Assembly (NCBI RefSeq): GCF_900101335.1
Contig: NZ_FNKA01000002.1
Location: forward strand, 434,001-498,000
DNA: 64,000 bases
Origin: Quadrisphaera sp. DSM 44207
GTDB taxonomy: Bacteria > Actinomycetota > Actinomycetes > Actinomycetales > Quadrisphaeraceae
Reading direction: 5' to 3'
Both the position numbers and the translations under genes were made by a program. The notes under the pieces are model-generated. The model was given only the letters and a program-made list of their open reading frames with translations, did no database searches and was not told the DNA's origin. Below are positions 23,815-32,253 of the stretch, piece after piece. How positions within the stretch are numbered: the first letter of the stretch is position 1; each line of letters begins with the position of its first letter.

Positions 23815-24678
23815 TCATGCACCTGCGGTCGGGTGCGCCCGGGTCGCCCAGAAGGCGACCGCGGCCGCGGCGGCGACGTTGAGGGAGTCCACGCCCTCGG
23901 CCATGGGGATCCTCACGGCCGTGTCGGCCGCGGCCAGCGCGCGCCGGGACAGCCCGTCGCCCTCGGTGCCCAGCACGAGCGCGAGCCGCTGCGGCAGGTG
24001 CGCGGCGTAGTCGTCGAGGTCCACGGCGTCGTCGTTCAGGGCGAGCGCCGCGACGGCGAACCCCGCCGCGCGCAGGCGCTCCAGGCCGCCCGGCCACGGC
24101 TGCAGGCGGGTCCAGGGCACCGCGAAGACGGCGCCCATCGACACCCGCACGCTGCGCCGGTACAGCGGGTCCGCGCAGCGCGGGCTCAGCAGCACGGCGT
24201 CCACCCCGAGCGCTGCCGCGCCGCGGAAGACCGCCCCGACGTTGGTGTGGTCCACGACGTCCTCGAGCACCGCCAGGCGCCGCGCGCCGTCCAGCAGCTC
24301 CTCGACGTCCGGCAGCGGCGGGCGCTGCACCGCCGCCATCGCGCCGCGGTGCAGGTGGAAGCCGGTGATCGCCTCCAGCAGCGGCTCCGGTGCGACGAGC
24401 ACGTCGGCGCCGGCGGCGAGGACGGCGGCGACGAGGTCGGCGGCCTCGGTCAGCCAGCGCGGCGCGAGCAGCATCGAGCGCGGCCGGTGCCCGGCGGCCA
24501 GCGCCCGGCGCACCACCTGCGTGGACTCGGCCATGTACAGGCCGCGCTCGGGCTCCAGGCGCCGGCGCAGCGCGACGTCGGTGAGGGACGCGTAGTCGGC
24601 CAGGCGCGGGTCGTCCGCGCCGTCCAGGCGCACCACGCGCCCGGGCGGGGCGCCGCTCCCGCCGCCCGCCCCGCTCAC
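23815..24678 (-). CDS. TrmH/SpoU-family RNA 2'-O-methyltransferase
   Basis: 287 residues. An N-terminal substrate-binding domain (LYMAESTQVVRRALAAGHRP) is followed by the SPOUT knot with motif 1 HTNVGAVFRGAAALGVDAVLL, motif 2 LVLGTEGDGLS and motif 3 IPMAEGVDSLNVAAAAAV, which build the deep trefoil SAM site. It 2'-O-methylates rRNA or tRNA; the target is not predictable. GTG at 24678 overlaps the stop of the upstream TSUP gene. Confidence 0.9.
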   Translation of the reverse strand: MSGAGGGSGAPPGRVVRLDGADDPRLADYASLTDVALRRRLEPERGLYMAESTQVVRRALAAGHRPRSMLLAPRWLTEAADLVAAVLAAGADVLVAPEPLLEAITGFHLHRGAMAAVQRPPLPDVEELLDGARRLAVLEDVVDHTNVGAVFRGAAALGVDAVLLSPRCADPLYRRSVRVSMGAVFAVPWTRLQPWPGGLERLRAAGFAVAALALNDDAVDLDDYAAHLPQRLALVLGTEGDGLSRRALAAADTAVRIPMAEGVDSLNVAAAAAVAFWATRAHPTAGA

Positions 24679-25454
24679 GCGGTGACCGCCATCCGCACCA
24701 GCGCGACGACCCCGAGGACGACGATCACCGCGCGCAGCGCCGCGGCGGGCAGCAGGCGGCCCCAGTGGGCGCCGAGGAAGCCGCCGACGAGGGAGGAGAC
24801 CGCGATCAGGGCGGCGACGCCCCAGTCGACGCGGTCGGCGCCGACGGTGGCGTACAGGACGGCGGCGACGAGGTTGACGGCCGTGCTCAGGACGTTCTTC
24901 GTCGCGTTGAGCCGCTGCAGGTCCTCCACGAGCAGGCTCCCCATCGCCCCCACGAGCAGGATCCCCTGCGCGGCGGTGAAGTAGCCGCCGTAGACCCCGA
25001 TCAGCAGCGTGAGCACCCACAGCACCGCGGGCGCGACGCGGCTGGGACGCCGGCCGCTGGCGGCGCGGGCCTGCGTGCGCCGGCGCACGCGCCGCTGCAG
25101 CGCCGGCTGCACCAGCACGAGCACCACGGCCAGCACGACCAGCGCCGGCACGACCGCCTCGAACGCGGACTCCGGCAGCCGCAGCAGCAGCAGCGCGCCG
25201 ACCAGGGCGCCGATCACGGACGCCGGCAGCAGCGCGAGCAGCCGCCGGCCCTGCCCGGCCAGCTCCCGCCGGTAGCCCCACACCCCGGAGAAGCCCCCCG
25301 CGACGAGGCCGACGGCGTTGCTCGTCGTCGCCGTCACCGGCGGATGTCCCAGCGCCACCAGGACGGGGAAGGTGACGAGGGTGCCGGAGCCGACCACGGC
25401 GTTGATGCCGCCCGCGAGCAGGCCGGCGAGCAGCACCAGCACGACCTCCGTCAC
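24675..25454 (-). CDS. TSUP (TauE/SafE) family anion exporter
   Basis: 259 residues and about eight membrane helices. The internal repeat typical of the family is seen in GGINAVVGSGTLVTFPVLVALG (first half) and GVYGGYFTAAQGILLVGAMG (second half). The family moves sulfite, sulfoacetate or other organosulfur anions outward. GTG 25454 is 8 nt from a TACAGT hexamer. It is coupled with the methyltransferase by GTGA, with no clear functional link. Confidence 0.85.
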   Translation of the reverse strand: MTEVVLVLLAGLLAGGINAVVGSGTLVTFPVLVALGHPPVTATTSNAVGLVAGGFSGVWGYRRELAGQGRRLLALLPASVIGALVGALLLLRLPESAFEAVVPALVVLAVVLVLVQPALQRRVRRRTQARAASGRRPSRVAPAVLWVLTLLIGVYGGYFTAAQGILLVGAMGSLLVEDLQRLNATKNVLSTAVNLVAAVLYATVGADRVDWGVAALIAVSSLVGGFLGAHWGRLLPAAALRAVIVVLGVVALVRMAVTA

Positions 25455-25462
25455 GACGGGCC

Positions 25463-25468
25463 ACTGTA
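25463..25468 (-). promoter_or_regulatory. Leaderless-type -10 for the TSUP gene
   Basis: On the minus strand TACAGT lies 8 nt before GTG 25454. Confidence 0.45.
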
Positions 25469-25479
25469 GGTGGGCCCGC

Positions 25480-27063
25480 TCACGGGGCCGCGGACCCGCG
25501 CTCGGCCTCCTGCGCCACCACGGCGTCGGCGTCGGGCAGGCGGCGCAGGCCGCTGACCGCCCGCGCCGTGCGCCGGTTGGCCGCCAGCACGTCGGCGTGC
25601 CGGGCCGTGAACGCCCAGTACCCGGCGGTGAACGGGCAGGCGTCCTCCCCCAGGCGCTTCCTGGGGTCGTAGCGGCAGGAGCCGCAGTAGTCGCTCATCC
25701 GGTCGATGTAGGCACCGGCGGAGGTGTACGGCTTGGTGGCCAGCACCCCGCCGTCGGCGTGCTGGGAGACGCCGACCACGTTCGCGGTCATCACCCAGTC
25801 GTAGCCGTCGACGAAGCTGGCGTGGAACCACGCCACGAGCTCGCGCGGGCTCCACCCGCGCTGCAGCGCGTACCCGCCGAGGACCATCAGGCGCGGGATG
25901 TGGTGCACCCACCCCTCCTCGCGCACCCCGCGCAGCACGTCGGCCAGGCACGCGGCCTCCACCTCGCCGGCGGCGTCGAGGTCGGCGAACCACCGCGGCA
26001 GCGGCTCCGCGTGCCCCAGGGCGTCGCGGTCGCGGTAGTCCTCCCCCAGGTGCCAGTACAGGTGCCACACGTACTCGCGCCAGCCGACGACCTGGCGCAC
26101 GAACCCCTCGACGCTGGCCAGGCGGGCGCCGTCCTCGCGGTGCGCGCGCTCGGCGCGGCGGGCGACCTCGACCGGGTGCAGCAGCCCGAGGTTCAGCGGC
26201 ACGGAGACGAGGGAGTGCGCCATCCACCGGTCCCCGGCGAGCATGGCGTCCTCGTAGGTGCCGAACGCCTCCAGCCGGTGGGCGAGGAAGTGGTCGACCG
26301 CGGCCTTCGCCTCGGCGCGGGTGACGGCGAAGCGGCGCGGGCCGTCCTCCCCGACGAAGTCCACGCCCTCCTCGCGGACCATGCGGTCCAGGTCCTCGCG
26401 CACGCCCGCGTCGACGTCGTCCTCCGCGGGCCACCACGGCTCGGGCAGGCCGTGCGCGCCCGACAGCGTCGCCGCGCCCCTCGGCGGCGGCTCGCGGTTG
26501 TCGTCGTCGAAGTTCCAGCGCCCGCCGACCGGGCCGCCGTGCTCGTCGAGGAGCAGGCGGTGGTGGCGGCGCACGTCGCGGTAGAAGTCCTCCATCAGCA
26601 GGCGCCGCTGCCCCGGCTCGTTCCCGCGCCCGGAGGCCCAGTGCTCGAACTGGGCCTCGCCGATCGCGTGGCCGCGGTCGGGCAGCACCTGCACGGCGCC
26701 CTCGGCGGCCAGGCGGCGCACGAACCGGCGCGCGGCGTAGGAGGTGGGGTCGGTCACGGAGACCGGGTGCGCGGCGTCCACCCCGGCCGCCGCCAGGCCC
26801 GCCCGGTAGGTCTCGGCGCGCACCAGCTGCGCGCGCTCGCCCAGCTCGGCGGCGCGGTGGCGCAGCGCCGAGAGCACCAGGTGCGCCTTGCGGCGGTGGA
26901 AGCGCCGGCGGCGGAAGACGGAGGTGGCCTCGACGAGCACGGCGGCCTGGTCGCCGGTGTCGAGGAAGGAGGGGCCGAGCTGGTCGGCGAACAGCCACCG
27001 GCGCGCAGCCGCGGCGGCCTGCGGCGGGGCGTCGGTGCGCAGGTGGCCTCCCGGGTCGCTCAC
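25480..27063 (-). CDS. FeS bacterial photolyase/cryptochrome (PhrB/CryB, (6-4) type)
   Basis: 527 residues. The N-terminal DPRP domain begins WLFADQLGPSFLDTGD. The C-terminal FAD domain has QVVGWREYVWHLYW, ALQRGWSPRELVAWF and SFVDGYDWVMTANVVGVSQHADG. Four cysteines that would hold a [4Fe-4S] cluster lie at about 372, 460, 463 and 476. Their spacing (88, 3, 13) equals that recalled for Agrobacterium PhrB (350, 438, 441, 454). It repairs (6-4) photoproducts in light. GTG 27063 overlaps the stop of the small membrane protein upstream, placing it at the end of an NfeD-SPFH operon. Confidence 0.92.
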   Translation of the reverse strand: MSDPGGHLRTDAPPQAAAAARRWLFADQLGPSFLDTGDQAAVLVEATSVFRRRRFHRRKAHLVLSALRHRAAELGERAQLVRAETYRAGLAAAGVDAAHPVSVTDPTSYAARRFVRRLAAEGAVQVLPDRGHAIGEAQFEHWASGRGNEPGQRRLLMEDFYRDVRRHHRLLLDEHGGPVGGRWNFDDDNREPPPRGAATLSGAHGLPEPWWPAEDDVDAGVREDLDRMVREEGVDFVGEDGPRRFAVTRAEAKAAVDHFLAHRLEAFGTYEDAMLAGDRWMAHSLVSVPLNLGLLHPVEVARRAERAHREDGARLASVEGFVRQVVGWREYVWHLYWHLGEDYRDRDALGHAEPLPRWFADLDAAGEVEAACLADVLRGVREEGWVHHIPRLMVLGGYALQRGWSPRELVAWFHASFVDGYDWVMTANVVGVSQHADGGVLATKPYTSAGAYIDRMSDYCGSCRYDPRKRLGEDACPFTAGYWAFTARHADVLAANRRTARAVSGLRRLPDADAVVAQEAERGSAAP

Positions 27064-27494
27064 CGGGCGCCGGCCTCGTGCAGGACCCGGCGGGCGGCGC
27101 GGTAGCGGCTCAGGCGCACCTCGGTGCTGGCGCACACGGCGACGAGCACCGCACCCAGCAGGACGGCGGTGCCGGTGCGCGCGTCCCGCAGCGCGAGGAC
27201 GAGCTGCGCCGCCAGGAGCAGCGCGAACGCGACCTGCCCGGCGGCCAGCCAGCGCAGCGGACGGCGCGCGCGGGCCTCCTGCACGGCCAGGCGCCGCTCC
27301 TGCTCCTCGCGCGGCAGGCGCCCGCGCGTGACCTCCTCGTCGACGTGCTGGCGCACGCGCGGGTCGGTGCCCGTCCAGTCCGGGTGCGGGGATCGCCACG
27401 TCTCGCGCAGCTCCGCGCCGCCGCACAGGAGCGCCGCGGCGCACGCCGCCACCGAGACCACCCTCAGCCCGAGGTCGACCTGCTCCGCGTGCAC
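27060..27494 (-). CDS. Small membrane protein of unknown function
   Basis: 144 residues with three hydrophobic stretches: VVSVAACAAALLCGG near the N-terminus, then LAAGQVAFALLLAAQLVLAL and AVLLGAVLVAVCAST. Between the first two is a charged segment with VDEEVTRGRLPREEQERRLAVQEAR that may be a coiled coil. GTG 27494 starts 4 nt after the SPFH stop, and the end overlaps the photolyase start, so it is translated as part of that operon. No family recognised. Confidence 0.6.
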   Translation of the reverse strand: MHAEQVDLGLRVVSVAACAAALLCGGAELRETWRSPHPDWTGTDPRVRQHVDEEVTRGRLPREEQERRLAVQEARARRPLRWLAAGQVAFALLLAAQLVLALRDARTGTAVLLGAVLVAVCASTEVRLSRYRAARRVLHEAGAR

Positions 27495-27498
27495 GCGC

Positions 27499-28611
27499 TC
27501 AGCCCCCGCCGTCCGCCGGTGCGCCCCCCAGCGGCGCCGCACCGCCGGCACCGCGCGCGTCGGTGGTGCTGCGCTCGGCCTCCTGCGTCGCGCCCGCCGC
27601 CTCGGCGCGGGCCGAGGCCAGCGCCTCGGCCGGGTCCTGCAGCCGGGTCTCGCGGAAGGCGTCGTCCAGGTCGTGCGGGACCTGCTCGCGCGAGGGCGGG
27701 CGCGCGGCCCCGTCCGCGGAGCCGCCGCGGGCGCCGTCCTGGCCCAGCGCCGAGCCGACGCCGCGCAGCGCCTCGGTGAGCTCGGCGGGCACGACCCACA
27801 CCTTGTTGCTGGCGCCCTGGGCGATCTGCGGGAGCACCTGCAGGTACTGGTAGGCCAGCAGCGCGGGGTCGGGCCCGCCGCGGTGGATGGCGTCGAAGAC
27901 CTGCACGATCGCGCGCGCCTCGCCCTGCGCGCGCAGGATCGCCGCCTGCGCGGCGCCCTCGGCGCGCAGCACCTGCGACTGCTTCTCGCCCTCGGCGGTG
28001 AGGATCTGCGACTGCTTCTGGCCCTCGGCGTTGAGGATCGCGGCGCGGCGGGAGCGCTCGGCGCGCATCTGCTGCTCCATGGAGTCCTGCACGCTCGCCG
28101 GCGGGTCGATCGCCTTCAGCTCCACCCGGTTCACCCGGATCCCCCACCGCCCGGTCGCCTCGTCGAGGACGCCGCGCAGCTGCCCGTTGATCTGGTCGCG
28201 GCTGGTGAGGGTCTGCTCCAGGTCCAGGGAGCCGATGACGTTGCGCAGCGTGGTGACGGTCAGCTGCTCGATGCCCTGGATGTAGTTGGCGATCTCGTAG
28301 GTGGCCGCGCGCGGGTCGGTGGGCTGGAAGTAGATGACCGTGTCGATGCTCACCACGAGGTTGTCCGAGGTGATCACCGGCTGCGGCGGGAAGGAGACGA
28401 CCTGCTCGCGCAGGTCCACGCGCGAGCGCACCCGGTCGAAGAAGGGGATGAGCACGTGCAGGCCGGCCTCGAGGGTGCGCGAGTAGCGGCCCAGGCGCTC
28501 GACGATCAGCGCCGAGGCCTGCGGCACGATCCGCACCGCCCGGACCGCCGTGATCGCGACGAACGCGAGCAGCAGGAGCAGGACGACCAGCAGGGGCAGC
28601 GACAGGTCCAC
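27499..28611 (-). CDS. SPFH/band-7 (stomatin-like) membrane protein
   Basis: 370 residues. One N-terminal membrane anchor (PLLVVLLLLLAFVAITAV) precedes the band-7 domain: VPQASALIVERLGRYSRTLEAG, VVSIDTVIYFQPTDPRAATYE and NVIGSLDLEQTLTSRDQINGQL. A long Ala/Gln/Glu coiled coil follows (AILNAEGQKQSQILTAEGEK), then an acidic variable tail. It organises membrane microdomains and is the normal partner of NfeD. GTG 28611 has GAGGAG overlapping the NfeD stop. Confidence 0.93.
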   Translation of the reverse strand: MDLSLPLLVVLLLLLAFVAITAVRAVRIVPQASALIVERLGRYSRTLEAGLHVLIPFFDRVRSRVDLREQVVSFPPQPVITSDNLVVSIDTVIYFQPTDPRAATYEIANYIQGIEQLTVTTLRNVIGSLDLEQTLTSRDQINGQLRGVLDEATGRWGIRVNRVELKAIDPPASVQDSMEQQMRAERSRRAAILNAEGQKQSQILTAEGEKQSQVLRAEGAAQAAILRAQGEARAIVQVFDAIHRGGPDPALLAYQYLQVLPQIAQGASNKVWVVPAELTEALRGVGSALGQDGARGGSADGAARPPSREQVPHDLDDAFRETRLQDPAEALASARAEAAGATQEAERSTTDARGAGGAAPLGGAPADGGG

Positions 28612-28621
28612 GCGAGGCTCC

Positions 28622-29113
28622 TCAGGGCTCGGGAGGGGTCGAGGCGGCGGGCGGGGCGCCTGACGACCCGCCCGGCGGAGCGGCCGGCGGGGCGTCGACC
28701 ACGGCGGTGGCGCCGTCGATGGCGACCACCCGCACGGGCTCGCCGGCGGCGAAGGCCCGGCCCGGCGCGGCGCTGCGGGCCGACCACTCCTCCCCCGCCA
28801 GCTTCACGCGGCCGCCCAGCTCGGTGACCTCGGCGAGCACCCGGGCCGGGCGCCCGACGTGGGCGGCGGTGCCGGAGGGCACCAGGGCGCCCTCGACCTT
28901 CAGCCGGCGCACCAGCAGGGGCCGGACCACGGCGAGCATCAGCACCGCGGTGGCGGCGACGACGAGGGCCTGGCCGGGAAAGCCCAGGCCCGCCGCGGAG
29001 GCCACCGCCCCCGCCAGCGCCGCGACGACGAGGGTGCCGAAGACGAGGTCGAGCGTGAAGACCTCCAGACCGCCCAGCACGAAGGCCGCGACGACCCACC
29101 AGTGCCACGACAT
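28622..29113 (-). CDS. NfeD-family membrane protein
   Basis: 163 residues. Three or four membrane helices (WWVVAAFVLGGLEVFTLDL, LVVAALAGAVASAAGLG, ALVVAATAVLMLAVVRPLL) are followed by a C-terminal OB-fold domain with GRPARVLAEVTELGGRVKLAGEEW and VRVVAIDGATAVVD. This is the short NfeD1b type that accompanies SPFH proteins. ATG 29113 is 7 nt from TAGGGT, so the longer frame is not used. It leads the NfeD-SPFH-membrane protein-photolyase operon. Confidence 0.9.
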   Translation of the reverse strand: MSWHWWVVAAFVLGGLEVFTLDLVFGTLVVAALAGAVASAAGLGFPGQALVVAATAVLMLAVVRPLLVRRLKVEGALVPSGTAAHVGRPARVLAEVTELGGRVKLAGEEWSARSAAPGRAFAAGEPVRVVAIDGATAVVDAPPAAPPGGSSGAPPAASTPPEP

Positions 29114-29120
29114 GATCACC

Positions 29121-29126
29121 ACCCTA
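29121..29126 (-). promoter_or_regulatory. Leaderless-type -10 for the NfeD operon
   Basis: On the minus strand TAGGGT lies 7 nt before ATG 29113. Confidence 0.6.
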
Positions 29127-29180
29127 GGCGGCACCACCGACGGCGACCAGGGCCCTCCGGGCCCGTGCCCCGGGTGCGGC

Positions 29181-29966
29181 TCACCCCGCCGCGCGCGCCG
29201 TCCAGCGCTGGCCGGAGCGCTCGAGCACCAGCGGGACGTCGAACGCCTCGCCCAGGGTCGCCGCCGTCATCGCCTCGGCGACCGGCCCGGCCGCCACCAC
29301 GCGCCCGCGGCGCAGCAGCAGCGCGTGGGTGACGCCCGGCGGGATCTCCTCGACGTGGTGGGTGACGAGCACCGCGCACGGGGAGGCGGGGTCGGCGGCG
29401 ATGCGCCCCAGGCGGCGCACGAGGTCCTCGCGGCCGCCGAGGTCGAGGCCGGCGGCCGGCTCGTCGAGCAGCAGCAGCTCGGGGTCGCTCATGAGGGCCC
29501 GCGCGACGAGGACCCGCTTGCGCTCCCCCTCGCTGAGGGTGCCGAAGGTGCGCGCGCCGAGGCGGCCGGCGCCCATGACCGACAGCAGCGCGCCCGCGCG
29601 GGCCCGGTCCGCGGCGTCGTAGGTCTCGCGCCAGCGCCCGACCACGCCGTAGGAGGCGGTCAGCACGACGTCGAGGACCCGCTCGGAGCGGGGCACCTGC
29701 TCGGCGACCGCCGCGCTCGCCAGCCCGATCCGCGGCCGCAGCTCGAAGACGTCGACGGCCCCCAGGCGCTCGCCCAGCACCCGCGCGGTGCCGCGGGTGG
29801 GGTGGATGCGCGTCGCCGCCACCTGCAGCAGCGTGGTCTTGCCCGCGCCGTTGGGGCCGAGGACCACCCAGCGCTCGTCGTCCTGCACCGTCCAGTCGAC
29901 GCCGTCCAGCAGCCGGGACCCGCCCCGCTCGACCGTGACGCCAGCGAGCGCGAGCACCTCTGCCAT
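29181..29966 (-). CDS. Stand-alone ABC transporter ATP-binding protein
   Basis: 261 residues. Walker A GPNGAGKTTLL near residue 39, signature TLSEGERKRVLVARAL near 145 (Glu replaces the second Gly of LSGGQ), Walker B LLLLDEPAAGLDL near 166, switch His in LVTHHVEEIP near 203. This LSEGE signature is shared by ModF/YlmA-like proteins that lack a neighbouring permease. ATG 29966 lies 7 nt from a TAGGGT hexamer. No membrane partner is adjacent, so the role is unknown. Confidence 0.85.
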   Translation of the reverse strand: MAEVLALAGVTVERGGSRLLDGVDWTVQDDERWVVLGPNGAGKTTLLQVAATRIHPTRGTARVLGERLGAVDVFELRPRIGLASAAVAEQVPRSERVLDVVLTASYGVVGRWRETYDAADRARAGALLSVMGAGRLGARTFGTLSEGERKRVLVARALMSDPELLLLDEPAAGLDLGGREDLVRRLGRIAADPASPCAVLVTHHVEEIPPGVTHALLLRRGRVVAAGPVAEAMTAATLGEAFDVPLVLERSGQRWTARAAG

Positions 29967-29973
29967 GCGCCGC

Positions 29974-29979
29974 ACCCTA
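29974..29979 (-). promoter_or_regulatory. Leaderless-type -10 for the ABC ATPase
   Basis: On the minus strand TAGGGT lies 7 nt before ATG 29966, back to back with the plus-strand promoter at 30036. Confidence 0.6.
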
Positions 29980-30035
29980 GTGGGGCCGACGCGCCCGCCC
30001 CGGGAGGACGCCCGCCGCCGACGGCGCCGCCCGCC

Positions 30036-30041
30036 TACCCT
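30036..30041 (+). promoter_or_regulatory. Leaderless-type -10 for the unknown gene at 30048
   Basis: TACCCT lies 6 nt before GTG 30048. Confidence 0.6.
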
Positions 30042-30047
30042 GGGCGC

Positions 30048-30881
30048 GTGCTCGACCTGCCCCGCTCCGCCCGGCTGGCCGCCTGGGGCAGCGCCGTCCT
30101 CGACGGGCGCGCCCGCGCCGCCGACGCCGTGCGCGCCGTCGTCCGCGACGACGAGCCGCACGCGGTCGGCGGCGGCGCCGACGCCGGCCTGGACGGCGTC
30201 GGGGGCCCCTTCGCCGCCGTGCTCGACGTCCCCGACCTGCTGACCGCCCTGGAGCGGGCCGGCGCCCGCGGCCTGCGGGTGGTGCTGCCCGCGCCGGGCG
30301 ACCCGTCCGGCCTGCCCGGGCCCGCGGCGTTCAACGCCGACGCCCTGGAGGCCGGCGAGGCCGTCCTCGTCGACGGGGAGGTGCTGCTGCACGCCGGGCC
30401 GGGGCACCTGGGGGCCGTGCCGGCCGTGGAGGGCTTCGGCTCGGTGCTCGAGCCCGGCACGCGCGTGACGTGGCACCTGGCCGCCACCGCGCCGCCGCGC
30501 GCCCCGGAGGCCACCTCGCTCGCGGACGCCGAGCGCTCCCTGCGCACCGCGCTCGCGGAGGCGACGCGCGCCCTGGCCGACCTCGACGTCGCGCGCTGGC
30601 GCGAGGACGCCGCCGACCGCGTCGCCGCCGTGCGCGACGGCGGGCTGCCCCGCGACGCGCTGCCCCCGGGCACCGACGGGCGGGCGGCGCGCGTGGCGGC
30701 GTCCGCGGCCCGGGTGCGCGCCGTCGTCGCGCTCGCGGTCGAGGACGACGGCGCGGCCGTGAGCGGGTACGAGGCCGTCGCGCGGGCCCGCTCCCTGCGC
30801 GACGTCGACGCGGTGGCGCGGCGGGCGCTGGCGGTCGCGGTCAACGCCGCGCGCGCGAGCCCGCGCGCTGAGCCGCGCTGA
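30048..30881 (+). CDS. Conserved-looking protein of unknown function
   Basis: 277 residues, soluble, Ala/Asp/Arg rich. It begins VLDLPRSARLAAWGSAVLDG and has a central hydrophobic region (GLRVVLPAPGDPSGLPGPAAFNADALEAGEAVL) then PGTRVTWHLAATAPP. No catalytic motif or known domain was recognised. The GTG is supported by TACCCT 6 nt upstream, and codon use is like its neighbours, so it is a real gene. It converges on the glycogen synthase gene with a 16-bp gap. Confidence 0.7.
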   Translation: MLDLPRSARLAAWGSAVLDGRARAADAVRAVVRDDEPHAVGGGADAGLDGVGGPFAAVLDVPDLLTALERAGARGLRVVLPAPGDPSGLPGPAAFNADALEAGEAVLVDGEVLLHAGPGHLGAVPAVEGFGSVLEPGTRVTWHLAATAPPRAPEATSLADAERSLRTALAEATRALADLDVARWREDAADRVAAVRDGGLPRDALPPGTDGRAARVAASAARVRAVVALAVEDDGAAVSGYEAVARARSLRDVDAVARRALAVAVNAARASPRAEPR

Positions 30882-30897
30882 CTCGCGCTCAGGGGCG

Positions 30898-32127
30898 TCA
30901 GGGGCGCGGGGCCTCCAGCGCGGCCCGGTACACCCGGGCGGTGCGCTCGGCGATGGCCTCCCACGCGAAGTGCTCCACCGCGCGCCGGCGCCCGGCCTCC
31001 CCGCGGCGCCGGGCCTCCGCGGCGTCCGCGGTGGCGGCGGTGAGCACGCGGGCCAGGTCCGCCTCGTAGCGGGCCGGGTCCTCGGGCGTGCCGGTGCCGT
31101 CGTCCACCTGCTCGATGGGCACCAGCCAGCCGGTCTCGCCGTCCGCGACGACCTCGGGGATGCCACCGGTGGCCGTGCCGACCACCGCGGCCCCGCAGGC
31201 CATGGCCTCGAGGTTGACGATGCCGAGCGGCTCGTACACCGAGGGGCAGACGAAGGCGGTGGCCGCCGAGAGCACCCGGCACAGCTCCGGGCGCGGCAGC
31301 ATCCGGTCGATCATGAGCACGCCGGAGCGCTGCGCCTGCAGGTCCGCCACCAGCCCGGCGACCTCGGCGGCGATCTCCTCGGTGTCCGGCGCGCCCGCGC
31401 ACAGCACGAGCTGCACCTGCGGCGGCAGCTGCGCGGCGGCGCGCAGCAGGTGCGGCAGGCCCTTCTGGCGGGTGATCCGCCCGACGAAGACCACGCTCGG
31501 CCGCTCCGGGTCGATCCCGAGCTCGCGCACGTGCGCGCGCGCCTCCTCGCTGTCGTCGCGCACCCACGCGTCGGCGTCGATGCCGTTGTGCACCACGTGC
31601 ACGCGGCCCGGGTCGACGTCCGGGTAGGCCTTGAGGATGTCCTGGCGCATGCCCGCGCTGACCGCCACGACCGCGGCGGCCTCCAGGTAGGCGGTGCGCT
31701 CGGCCCAGGACGACAGCGCGTAGCCGCCGCCGAGCTGCTCGGCCTTCCACGGGCGCAGCGGCTCCAGGCTGTGGGCGGTGAGCACGTGGGGCACCCCGTG
31801 CAGCAGCCCGCCGAGGTGCCCGGCGAGGTTGGCGTACCAGGTGTGCGAGTGCAGCAGGTCCGCGCCCGCGGCGTCCGCGGCGATCCGCAGGTCCACCCCC
31901 AGGGTGCGCAGGGCGGCGTTGGCGCCCGCGAGGTCTCCCGGCTCGGGGTAGCCGGTCGTGCCCGGCTCGTCCCGCTCCGCGCCGAAGCAGCGCACCCGCA
32001 CGTCCAGGGCGTCCCCGCCGGGGCCGGCCGGCAGGCGCCGCAGCACGCGCACGAGCTCCGCGACGTGGACGCCGGCGCCCCCGTACACGTCCGGCGGGTA
32101 CTCCTTGGTCAGGACGTCGACGCGCAC
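30898..32127 (-). CDS. glgM: GT4 glycogen synthase / alpha-maltose-1-phosphate synthase (actinobacterial GlgA/GlgM)
   Basis: 409 residues. N-terminal VRVDVLTKEYPPDVYGGAGVHVAEL carries the donor Gly-Gly loop; HSHTWYANLAGHLGG and LTAHSLEPLRPWKAEQLGG follow; VGRITRQKGLPHLL and SVYEPLGIVNLEAMACGAAVVG carry the GT4 E-x7-E motif. GTG 32127 lies 6 nt from TACGGT; the longer frame would add residues not needed. It is divergent from glgC, exactly as Rv1212c/Rv1213 in M. tuberculosis. There the enzyme makes alpha-maltose-1-phosphate from ADP-glucose (GlgM) for the GlgE route; glgE is not in this window. Confidence 0.85.
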   Translation of the reverse strand: MRVDVLTKEYPPDVYGGAGVHVAELVRVLRRLPAGPGGDALDVRVRCFGAERDEPGTTGYPEPGDLAGANAALRTLGVDLRIAADAAGADLLHSHTWYANLAGHLGGLLHGVPHVLTAHSLEPLRPWKAEQLGGGYALSSWAERTAYLEAAAVVAVSAGMRQDILKAYPDVDPGRVHVVHNGIDADAWVRDDSEEARAHVRELGIDPERPSVVFVGRITRQKGLPHLLRAAAQLPPQVQLVLCAGAPDTEEIAAEVAGLVADLQAQRSGVLMIDRMLPRPELCRVLSAATAFVCPSVYEPLGIVNLEAMACGAAVVGTATGGIPEVVADGETGWLVPIEQVDDGTGTPEDPARYEADLARVLTAATADAAEARRRGEAGRRRAVEHFAWEAIAERTARVYRAALEAPRP

Positions 32128-32133
32128 CCGGGC

Positions 32134-32139
32134 ACCGTA
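32134..32139 (-). promoter_or_regulatory. Leaderless-type -10 for glgM
   Basis: On the minus strand TACGGT lies 6 nt before GTG 32127. Confidence 0.6.
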
Positions 32140-32190
32140 GCGGCGCGGCGCGGCGGGGCGGTAGCCGTCGCCCGGCGGCGTCCGGGCCGC

Positions 32191-32221
32191 CGTGGCGATC
32201 ACCCGTGGCGATCACCCGTGG
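32191..32221. repeat. 13-bp tandem repeat in the glgM/glgC divergent region
   Basis: CGTGGCGATCACC occurs at 32191-32203 and 32204-32216 with a partial third copy. It lies upstream of both leaderless promoters and could be a shared regulator site. Confidence 0.75.
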
Positions 32222-32241
32222 TGGTGCGTGCGGCGCGGGCC

Positions 32242-32247
32242 TAGGGT
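32242..32247 (+). promoter_or_regulatory. Leaderless-type -10 for glgC
   Basis: TAGGGT lies 6 nt before ATG 32254. Confidence 0.65.
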
Positions 32248-32253
32248 GCGCCC

